This document shows positions 7,835 to 15,804 of a stretch of DNA of 49,438 bases, piece after piece. The notes under the pieces are model-generated. The model did no database searches and was not told the origin of the DNA. It saw only the letters and a list, made by a program, of their open reading frames with translations. The stretch is from contig LJUX01000018.1 in assembly GCA_001304155.1 (NCBI GenBank), positions 1 through 49,438 on the forward strand, read 5' to 3'. Numbering within the stretch: position 1 is the first letter of the stretch; each line of letters starts with the position of its first letter. Made by a program: the position numbers and the translations under genes. The stretch comes from a candidate division Zixibacteria bacterium SM23_73_3 (GTDB taxonomy: Bacteria > Zixibacteria > MSB-5A5 > SM1-73).

Positions 7835-10138
7835 TTACCACCAAGACCACACCTCCACCCTCAGATAACGAACGATCCTTCTGGTCAAAAGAGAGGCCAG
7901 TCTCATCTTACCACAATACACTTTGGCATATCCAGACATGCCCGGCTTTAAAAGATAAGCTTTATTTTCTATTTTGCAAGTAACCGGAAAGATTTTTTTT
8001 GCCACCTCCTCATCAGCCGTTAGCGAGATTTTTGTCACCTTACCCCAAAAGGATAGAAAAGGATAACTTCTAACCTTCAGTTTGGCCCGAAGGCCTTCCC
8101 CCAATACATCTAAATCCTTTTCAGATATATTGATCAAAACCCGCATGGTATCTAAATTGGCGATGCTCAAAAGATTTCCCCCAGAGCTTATGGAGGTAAC
8201 CACACCCTGAATGGGGCTTTTTATCTGGGAGGCGGAGATCTGATCCTCCAAAAACTCAAGCTTTGCATCCAGCTTTCTTATCTCCGCCCTTGCCATGGAA
8301 AGCTCTTCTTCTCTGGCACCATTTTTCATAATTTTAAGCTCATTTTTGGCAATTTTGAGCTGATTTGCCAGCACCGAAACCTCCGTCTGAACTTCTTCCA
8401 GTTCTTGACTGCTGATTAAGTTTTTTTGATGCAGATCGGAAAGTCTGGAAAGCTCTCTTTCTTTGAGCTTGAGCTCACTTTGAATTTGAGCCTCCTTGTC
8501 TTTTGCCTGCTGGATGGCTTCCTTTCTGGCACCTTTTTGAAGCAAGGTATAATATTCTTCTGCCTTTTTTAGGGCCGCTTTTGTCTGGGCTAAATCGGAA
8601 AGATAGGAGGGAGAGGAAAGCTCTGCCACTGTCTCTCCTATTTTCACCTTCTGGCCCTCCTTCACCTTAGTCACCAGGTTTAAACTGGTGTAATCGTCTG
8701 CAAAAAGCCGAAGCAGATTCACCGATTTTTTCTCCTGGCTTCCTCCCTGAAATAACTCGGAGATCACGGTTCCATCCGGAGAGCTTTTCAAGACGAAATA
8801 TTCCAGAGCCTGTATCTCACAGGGGCTGCCTATCTTCAGCTCCAACTTTACTAAAAATAATACAAGCACCAGCGCCACGACTATGGCAGAATAGATTATA
8901 ATCTTTTTGGGAACCAATATCTTCTCCTTTTTTATAAAAAGGAATTGAGATATTCCTGCCAGAGTTACCCTGGCAGGTTGTCTCAAAATAAGAAAAATCA
9001 AAAGCAAAAACAAGATAAATCCGAACCCGCCCAATTGAGAAACTAAAAAGCGCTCCACCTGGATGAAGACGTAGGAGAGGAGTAAAGCCGAATAAAGAAG
9101 AGAAAGAATACCGTACCAGATGTATATTTTTTTTGCCCGGGGGGAGACTTCAATTCTTGAGTCCTTCGGTTTGAGAAATCTTTTCTTTAAAAGTGCGGAG
9201 ATATATCCGAAGGCTTTTTGCCTTAAATTGGGAATCTCCAGATAATCGGTTAAAAGATAGTATCCATCCAACTTTATCAGGGGATTGAAATTGAAAAGAA
9301 CGGTTATTCCGGAGGTGATGACCACTACAAAAAGGAAACTGGAAAGTCCGGTGTCAAGGGCGGTGATCCTCCACAAAATGGTGGCAACTGCCCACACGAA
9401 TATCTGGCAATATGCCCCGGCAAAGGTGACTTGAAGCCTTTTTGATTTCTCCTTGAAAAGATAGGCGTCGCTTACGTTGCAGAAGAAACAGGGCTGGAAA
9501 TAAAGCAAAAGAAAGCCCATCTCATGCACCTCTCCTCCGAAGTATTTACAGGTCAGGGCATGGGCGAACTCGTGCAGGACCACCACCAAAAATATGGCTA
9601 TCCAGATCTTGAAGATGGTGGCGATCTTGAAAATCCCCGAAAAGCTATATCCTAAATCCGCCCAGCTGGAGATGGTGATGGCTGTTGCCAGAAAGATAAT
9701 AAACAAGGAAAAGAACAGAAAGTAGGGGGTAAAAATAAATCTGGTGAACCTTATCATTCTGTTCAGAAGCCGGTCCGGGTCGAATCCTTTCAGCTTTATG
9801 AAAAGGAGCTTTCCCGGAAGGGCCCTTTTCTGATATTGAAGCCGGGCAAGTTCTCTTTCTGAGATCTCGCTCTCTAAGAATCCTAAGCTTTCTAAACGCT
9901 GGATAAATTTTTCCAGAGTATCTAAGGGGAGTCGAATATTGAAATGTGCTTCAAAACTTAAAGCTATCTGTTCAGGCGGGGTTTCTCCGTTAAGCTTCTG
10001 AGTGATGAAATACTCAAATTCTTTGATACGGAAGAACTTTTGGGTGATGGGATCTTTTATCACATAGTAGGTGATCTTCTCAAACTTCTGCTGGCTGATG
10101 ATCAGGTCATCTCGGAATTTTGGATAGCTTTCTTTCAT
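7835..10138 (-). CDS. PqqD-like N-terminus + M50 metalloprotease + HlyD-type membrane-fusion domain fusion protein
   Basis: HEFAH zinc motif, NPLIKLDGYYLL second M50 motif, multiple TM helices, then coiled coil and biotinyl-lipoyl-like HlyD segments (KVKEGQKVKIGETVAEL; IKSPIQGVVTSI). Confidence 0.82.
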   Translation of the reverse strand: MKESYPKFRDDLIISQQKFEKITYYVIKDPITQKFFRIKEFEYFITQKLNGETPPEQIALSFEAHFNIRLPLDTLEKFIQRLESLGFLESEISERELARLQYQKRALPGKLLFIKLKGFDPDRLLNRMIRFTRFIFTPYFLFFSLFIIFLATAITISSWADLGYSFSGIFKIATIFKIWIAIFLVVVLHEFAHALTCKYFGGEVHEMGFLLLYFQPCFFCNVSDAYLFKEKSKRLQVTFAGAYCQIFVWAVATILWRITALDTGLSSFLFVVVITSGITVLFNFNPLIKLDGYYLLTDYLEIPNLRQKAFGYISALLKKRFLKPKDSRIEVSPRAKKIYIWYGILSLLYSALLLSYVFIQVERFLVSQLGGFGFILFLLLIFLILRQPARVTLAGISQFLFIKKEKILVPKKIIIYSAIVVALVLVLFLVKLELKIGSPCEIQALEYFVLKSSPDGTVISELFQGGSQEKKSVNLLRLFADDYTSLNLVTKVKEGQKVKIGETVAELSSPSYLSDLAQTKAALKKAEEYYTLLQKGARKEAIQQAKDKEAQIQSELKLKERELSRLSDLHQKNLISSQELEEVQTEVSVLANQLKIAKNELKIMKNGAREEELSMARAEIRKLDAKLEFLEDQISASQIKSPIQGVVTSISSGGNLLSIANLDTMRVLINISEKDLDVLGEGLRAKLKVRSYPFLSFWGKVTKISLTADEEVAKKIFPVTCKIENKAYLLKPGMSGYAKVYCGKMRLASLLTRRIVRYLRVEVWSWW

Positions 10139-10288
10139 AAAGCTTCACTTATTTGACTGAATGAAAAACCAGTGGGAAATCGCCTCTTCGCCCCTAATTT
10201 AGCATGTTAAAACAAAGCAGGCAAGGCAAATCTTAGAGAGTGGTTTCTCTTCCGAGCACATCGTTTCCTAAATAATGTTACAACAATT

Positions 10289-10403
10289 TGTCATGGCGGG
10301 TCCCGATGAAACCGGGACGAAGTAATCTCATTTAATTCCGACTACTTAGAGATTGTTTCGCCGAGTTCCCTCTCTGACGCTCGGGACAAGCCCCGCGATG
10401 ACA
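10289..10403. repeat. Palindromic intergenic element, TGTCATGGCG...CGCGATGACA family, copy 1
   Basis: Imperfect terminal inverted repeats TGTCATGGCGgg...GAAGTAATCTC / GAGATTGTTTC...CCCCGCGATGACA. Confidence 0.75.
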
Positions 10404-10414
10404 GTTGCTTTTTG

Positions 10415-10545
10415 TGTCATGGCGAACGAAGCGAAGCAATCTTTTAGTAGGGGCGATTCATGAATCACCCCTACATAGTCGAGTTCCATTGCTTGCCCCC
10501 TCACTTCGTTCGGGGCTTCAGTTCGGCATGAATCTCGCCATGATA
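10415..10545. repeat. Palindromic intergenic element, copy 2, interrupted by another palindrome
   Basis: TGTCATGGCGAACGAAGCGAAGCAATCT at left and CGCCATGATA at right; interrupted by GTAGGGGCGATTCATGAATCACCCCTAC at 10447-10474. Confidence 0.7.
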
Positions 10546-10770
10546 GATTAAAATATAATGTTATTCTGGCGATGTTTCATTTGTGGGACCTTCATTTATC
10601 AAACCCGCCAAAGGCGGGGTCGGATGAATCCGACTACCTACTCTCATTTCGTTTTTTAAGAGGAGGTATGCAGGATTCAGGGTGCAACTGAATGCCAAGT
10701 AAAAACTGGTCTAAAGGACAATTTTCGTCCTGTATTGCCAAAAAAAGTGTAAAAATATGCAATTTTTCTC

Positions 10771-10798
10771 TTGACAAGCAGGAGATATGTTGTATATT
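10771..10798 (+). promoter_or_regulatory. Putative sigma-70 promoter for the 1442-aa secreted protein gene
   Basis: TTGACA (10771-10776), 16-nt spacer, TATATT (10793-10798). Confidence 0.6.
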
Positions 10799-10858
10799 AT
10801 ATTCGAAAAGAGCCTATGTAGCAAAGTAATTGTAAAGGTTTTAGGTTTACCCCTTCAT

Positions 10859-10918
10859 AAAAAGACAGGCTGAGCAGAAATTTGTGAATTTCTGGAAAGA
10901 ATGAGTCTGTCTCTTTTT
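10859..10918 (+). promoter_or_regulatory. Structured leader / attenuator-like hairpin
   Basis: AAAAAGACAG...CAGAAATTtgtgAATTTCTG...CTGTCTcTTTTT: two nested stems ending in a T-tract. Confidence 0.5.
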
Positions 10919-11129
10919 ACATATTCCTTTCCTGCTCTACCTTAAGTTGTTGAAATCCACATTGCAGAGGATTTATTAAACTGAAAACTTTTAACAAAAA
11001 TACCGAAAGGAGTTTCTATCGAGTATAAGTTTTGAACAATTGCTATCTAAGGCTCTAAGGCTCTTTTATAGAGGGGGAGTTTGAAGTGATAAAAGATAGC
11101 AGCTATGTTTTTGCATAGGAGGATTTGAA

Positions 11130-14100
11130 ATGAAAAGTAAAACCAAGCTTTTAATCATCTTAGCCATTGCCGTGATGCTTGTGTGGGGAAGCTCTTATCT
11201 GTTCCTGCCAGACACCGGTGCACAGAAATCTGCGGATCAGACAACGGCTTCGCGGGGTGCTTATCCTTATTCTACCGTGGCGGCAAAACCGGACAAAGTT
11301 GAAGGCTATCAGCCTCCGCGCACTGTTCGCTACGGTATAGAGAAACGGGTTCTGCAGAAGCGAGAAGGTGGCGAAGACTGTGCTTCGGCAACCCCCATCA
11401 CCAGCCTCCCTTCCTATACCACCGGTTATACCTGCGACAACGTCAATGACTACGACGAGGTCTGTCCTTATAGCGGCAGCACTGCTAAAGACGTAGTTTA
11501 CTCTTATGCGCCGGGCGCAGATGAGACGGTGAATATTGATTTGGGTGGTTCCTATTATGACACCAAGGTGTACGTATATGAGGACAACTGTGTTTCTCCT
11601 TACTACGCCTGCAACGATGATTATTACCCGGACTATACCTCCGCCATAATGGGATTAGATATCTACGCCGGTCATACTTACTACATCGTTGTGGACGGTT
11701 ACGGCAGTTCCTGCGGTGATTACGTTCTTAGCGTTGAGAGCGTCGAACCTTGCGACGTTGTGTGCCCAGGGGAAGGCATCCCCGAGGATGAACCAGTTTG
11801 CACGGATAACTGGGAGGACATATGGAACGGTGGATGCAATTCGGACCCAAATGTGTTTGAAGACGTCAATTGCGATGACATAATCTGCGGAACCTCCGGG
11901 ACTTATGACTACTATGGATCTAACTACAGGGATACCGATTGGTTCAGGGTCACGCTGACGGATCCAGCTACCCTCACTTGGAAGGTAGTGGCTGAGTTCC
12001 CGTTGTTGATCTTCGTCATAGAGGAGAGCGATTGTGCGGCTCCTATTATTCTCGGCTCTGCCACCGCCGATATGTGCGACACCGCTACGTTGGCCTTCGA
12101 AGTGCCAGCCGGAGTTTACTGGCTCTGGGTTGGTCCATCAGTATTTGAGGGAGTTCCCTGTGGGAAGGAGTATGTGGGTATAGTAGGATGTGAAGTCGCC
12201 GAAACTGGCGCCTGCTGTTATGACCTTGATCCTTACACCTGTACCATGGAGACGCCGGAAGATTGCGCCGCCATGCCCGATCATACCTTCTTAGGTTTGG
12301 GCACAAATTGCGGTCCTCCCAACCCCTGCCTGCCCGGTCCGGATAATGACGACTGCGAGGATGCTGTGCCCGTTACTCCTGGAGTGCCAGTGTACGGTAC
12401 AAACATTGGTGCCACGATCGATTGTCCGGGCGTGTTGGATTGGAATGCAGTGTGGTACACATTTGAGTTGCCTTATGATTGCAACGACCTCTTCATCGAC
12501 TTCTGCCCCACGGACGGCTATATATACACGGTTGGTGTTGTCCTGTATGACGAGTGTCCCCCGGACTGTCCCAACTATATTCTTCGCACCGGCTACCAAT
12601 GGGTGACCTGTACCAGCGGCTGGGATAACCCGCAGATATGGTGGAATAGTCTGCCAGGCGGGACCTACTGGTTCCCAGCTTACGTGGAGGATGAAAGTGC
12701 TAACCCCATGGACTTCGGGTTTGAAATTACCGTTGAGGAATGCCCTGGACCTCCGCCCAATGACGACTGTGTGAATGCCGAAGCAGTGGGTGACGTAGTA
12801 GACCTTGCCTTCAACACCGATGCCGCTACTAACGATGGTGATGGGACTTGTATGTCTTCACCCAACATCTGGTACTGCTATACTGCCACTTGCACCGGCG
12901 ATGCCACGGTCAGCCTGTGTGGTTCTGACTATGACACCAAACTGGCGGTTTATGATGGCTGCACTTGCGATCCGTTAGGCACTGAGATTGAATGCAATGA
13001 CGACTACTGTGGTCTGCAGTCGCAGATCACCTTTTTGGCAGAGGAGGGTCATGAATACCTAGTCGAGGTGGGTGGTTACAGCTCCAATACCGGTGATGGC
13101 ATATTGAACATCTATTGCGTGGGTGCCGACCAAGGCGCCTGCTGCAATGACTTGGAGCCATATGACTGCCAGGTATTGTCGGAAGCAGAATGCAACGTTC
13201 TGCCTGATCACACCTTCTTAGGGGTCGGCACAGATTGCGATCCCAACCCCTGCGTCCCTGGTAACACCTGCGACCTTCCCATAGAAGTCGAACTGCCGTT
13301 GGATCTGCCCTACATGGATCGGGATCAGTATACCTGCGGCAGGGGCGATAACTACGACGCAACCTGCCTGGGCTACTACGATGGCGGCGAAGACATTATC
13401 TACGAGTTGAACGTTACCGAGGCTGTCTCCGTGATGATAACTTTTGATCCGAAAGGCACCACCTGGAACGGAATCGCTCTGGACGATGCATGCCCGCTGG
13501 ATCCGTCAACTTGCCTTTACACGTATACCCAATCTGGCAGTTCGGTCCACAGCTTTGAGTATGACTTCGGCGTGGGCACTTACTACATTCAGATTGATAC
13601 CTGGCCCAGCCCGGATTGTATACCGGATTTCGATCTGACCATCGACCCGCTTGGACCGGAGATCGAGGTGACCCCAGCCAGCTTCGAAGAGGTGCTTAAT
13701 CCAGATCCCCCCAACAACACCGCCGATGAGACCATGAACATAACTAACACCGGATACGAGGATCTCAATTACGATATAACCGAGGATCCGGAAGTTGCCT
13801 GGCTGAGCTGTTCACCCACCTCCGGCACGGTGTTACCCGGTTTGACCGATCCTGTGACCGTCTCTTTTGACGCATCCGGGATGGGCGTGGGCGATTACTA
13901 CACCGATCTGGTCGTGACCAGCAACGCCCTGACAGACCCCGTAGTCACAGTTCCGGTTCATCTGGTGGTGGAGCTACCTCCGGATATCGATGTGGATCCC
14001 TCAATTTCGATGGGAGTCCTCCCCGGATGCAGTATGCCGAAGGGCTTCAGAATTGACAACTTAGGAGAAGGAGAGCTGAGGTATGAGATCTCGGTTGAAC

Positions 14101-15458
14101 AGACTGCTCCTCCACTTGGGGCACCAGGCCCGAACAATATCCACCAAGCCTTGGAGGCTATTCGGAAGGCGGGGAGAACGAACCCCGACCTTGCTCCAAA
14201 GGAAGCCTACAAGATCATCGGCGCTAAGAGGTTGACAGCAGAGCATATCAGCACCGGAGTCTCGGAGGGACTGCTACTCTCTGCTGGCGCTGAGCCGCAG
14301 GCAGACATCCTTCTGGTGGACGACGATGGTGGACTTCCCGGCGGCAGCTACTATGATATCGAAGACATATACATGAATGCTCTGGACGCCGGCGGTTATA
14401 TCTACGATTACTATGTTGTGGACTGGACCAATCCTAACTCCCCTGGCCCTGATATCAGCATCCTGGAGTTATACAACTGCGTGATCTGGTTCTGTGGAGA
14501 GACCTGGGGTTACTACACCCCAGACGACACCTTCATCCCCACCGACGAAGCAAACGTGGCGGCCTATCTGGATGGTGGTGGCAATTTCTTCCTGTCTGCA
14601 CAGGATTACCTCTGGGATGTGTATCCATCTGCGGGATCCTTCTCTCCGGGTCAATTCCCTTACGACTATCTGCATCTGGCTTCCGTATCACAGGATGTGA
14701 TCAACGATCCGTATACCTGTGCCGGTCTTCCGGGATCAGTTGCCGAGGGCATGAGTTTCCAGACCCTGAGATTCACGGATAACCCCGACGTTCCCTTGTG
14801 GACTGACTACCTATATACCCAGTCTGCAGCCGCAGTGGATGTGTTCGACGCCCAGGGAGGAGTCTCAGCCATACAGTACGACGCAGGCAACTACAAGGTG
14901 ATCTTTACCACAACTCCCTTCCCGGGTCTGGTTGACGCCTCACCCAGCACCAGGGCTGAGCTGATGGCCAGCATCGTAGATTGGTTCGGGTGCAGCGTTC
15001 CTGCTTGCCCGTTTATAGTTACTCCGGATGAGGGAACAATCCCACCAGACAGCTTCTTCGATGTAGTTCTCACCTTTGACGGAGAAGCGTTTGAGGAGTG
15101 CGTGGATGACATCATGACCTGTTATCTGGTGATCAGCTCCAACGATCCGATTGACCCTGTGGTATCGGTTCAAGTCGATATGTGGTCTGGCAGAGGAGAT
15201 GTGTTTTACCCACCCGATCCTTGTGTGCTCGACTTAGGAGACGTGCTGTTTTTGATCAACTATGTGTTGAAGGACGGACCTGCTCCTGATCCTCTCTGCA
15301 TGGGTGACTGCGATCCCTCTCATGACGGGATGATAGATTTAGCAGACGTGGTGTATCTGATACAATACCTGTATGAGGGTGGTATGCCACCTGTGGCAGC
15401 ACCTGAGACTGGTCAACCTTCCACCATCAAGCAACCAGCACCAATGGAACGCAAATAA
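11130..15458 (+). CDS. Large secreted Cys-rich multidomain protein: pre-peptidase-C-like domains, duplicated GACC..PDHTFLG..PC modules, HYDIN/BACON-like Ig domains, VDDDGG-type domain, dockerin-like C-terminus
   Basis: Signal peptide; repeats at ~12207-12330 and ~13134-13254; Ig-like IEVTPASFEEVLNPDPPNNTADETMNITNTGYEDLNYDI...; C-terminal LDLGDVLFLINYVL...GDCDPSHDGMIDLADVVYLIQYLYEGG. Confidence 0.88.
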   Translation: MKSKTKLLIILAIAVMLVWGSSYLFLPDTGAQKSADQTTASRGAYPYSTVAAKPDKVEGYQPPRTVRYGIEKRVLQKREGGEDCASATPITSLPSYTTGYTCDNVNDYDEVCPYSGSTAKDVVYSYAPGADETVNIDLGGSYYDTKVYVYEDNCVSPYYACNDDYYPDYTSAIMGLDIYAGHTYYIVVDGYGSSCGDYVLSVESVEPCDVVCPGEGIPEDEPVCTDNWEDIWNGGCNSDPNVFEDVNCDDIICGTSGTYDYYGSNYRDTDWFRVTLTDPATLTWKVVAEFPLLIFVIEESDCAAPIILGSATADMCDTATLAFEVPAGVYWLWVGPSVFEGVPCGKEYVGIVGCEVAETGACCYDLDPYTCTMETPEDCAAMPDHTFLGLGTNCGPPNPCLPGPDNDDCEDAVPVTPGVPVYGTNIGATIDCPGVLDWNAVWYTFELPYDCNDLFIDFCPTDGYIYTVGVVLYDECPPDCPNYILRTGYQWVTCTSGWDNPQIWWNSLPGGTYWFPAYVEDESANPMDFGFEITVEECPGPPPNDDCVNAEAVGDVVDLAFNTDAATNDGDGTCMSSPNIWYCYTATCTGDATVSLCGSDYDTKLAVYDGCTCDPLGTEIECNDDYCGLQSQITFLAEEGHEYLVEVGGYSSNTGDGILNIYCVGADQGACCNDLEPYDCQVLSEAECNVLPDHTFLGVGTDCDPNPCVPGNTCDLPIEVELPLDLPYMDRDQYTCGRGDNYDATCLGYYDGGEDIIYELNVTEAVSVMITFDPKGTTWNGIALDDACPLDPSTCLYTYTQSGSSVHSFEYDFGVGTYYIQIDTWPSPDCIPDFDLTIDPLGPEIEVTPASFEEVLNPDPPNNTADETMNITNTGYEDLNYDITEDPEVAWLSCSPTSGTVLPGLTDPVTVSFDASGMGVGDYYTDLVVTSNALTDPVVTVPVHLVVELPPDIDVDPSISMGVLPGCSMPKGFRIDNLGEGELRYEISVEQTAPPLGAPGPNNIHQALEAIRKAGRTNPDLAPKEAYKIIGAKRLTAEHISTGVSEGLLLSAGAEPQADILLVDDDGGLPGGSYYDIEDIYMNALDAGGYIYDYYVVDWTNPNSPGPDISILELYNCVIWFCGETWGYYTPDDTFIPTDEANVAAYLDGGGNFFLSAQDYLWDVYPSAGSFSPGQFPYDYLHLASVSQDVINDPYTCAGLPGSVAEGMSFQTLRFTDNPDVPLWTDYLYTQSAAAVDVFDAQGGVSAIQYDAGNYKVIFTTTPFPGLVDASPSTRAELMASIVDWFGCSVPACPFIVTPDEGTIPPDSFFDVVLTFDGEAFEECVDDIMTCYLVISSNDPIDPVVSVQVDMWSGRGDVFYPPDPCVLDLGDVLFLINYVLKDGPAPDPLCMGDCDPSHDGMIDLADVVYLIQYLYEGGMPPVAAPETGQPSTIKQPAPMERK

Positions 15459-15491
15459 TTTCTAACCTCTATCCTGAGGATTAGAAAGTCC

Positions 15492-15526
15492 AAGAGCCCC
15501 GCCAAAGGCGGGGCTCTTGTTTTTTA
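15492..15526 (+). terminator. Intrinsic terminator after the 1442-aa gene
   Basis: AAGAGCCCCGCCaaaGGCGGGGCTCTTgTTTTTT. Confidence 0.9.
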
Positions 15527-15579
15527 TCTTCCGGTCAAGAATTTATTTCTTTGAAAGGATGAGTTTCTGCAGGGAGTAA

Positions 15580-15640
15580 ATGTAGCGGCAACCTTTGGGT
15601 TTCCACGTTTTGAATGGAAGGCTGAAGTCTTCCGCTACAT
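15580..15640. repeat. TGTAGCGG...CCGCTACA palindromic intergenic element
   Basis: ATGTAGCGGcaaccTTTGGGTTTCC...GGAAGGCTGAAGTCTTCCGCTACAT. Confidence 0.7.
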
Positions 15641-15804
15641 ACATTTGGAAGATGTGTTTTGTATGCTCTTTTGATTTGGGATGAACCGGATCAGTTAGGG
15701 GATTGAATCAATTTTAAAAATAAGAAGTTATTCTTTCCTCCATCCTGTCGCTTGAGAAGGGGACGTTTCACCTTATGGTGAGATGGTTGATTAGGCGAAA
15801 AATA

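Noticed and set aside
10859-10918. c-di-GMP (GEMM) or other known riboswitch
   Set aside because: I could not see the conserved GEMM core or another known consensus; reported only as an uncharacterised structured leader.
10140-11129. Possible RiPP precursor gene next to the M50 fusion protein
   Set aside because: No short ORF with an RBS and a leader/core-like peptide was convincing; the region is mostly repeats and the leader of the downstream gene.
11689-15173. Many short ORFs antisense to or overlapping the 1442-aa gene (e.g. 12291-12599 -, 13027-13362 -)
   Set aside because: The long + strand ORF has clear protein motifs, and the alternatives lack recognisable domains or RBS. They are by-products of high-GC coding sequence.
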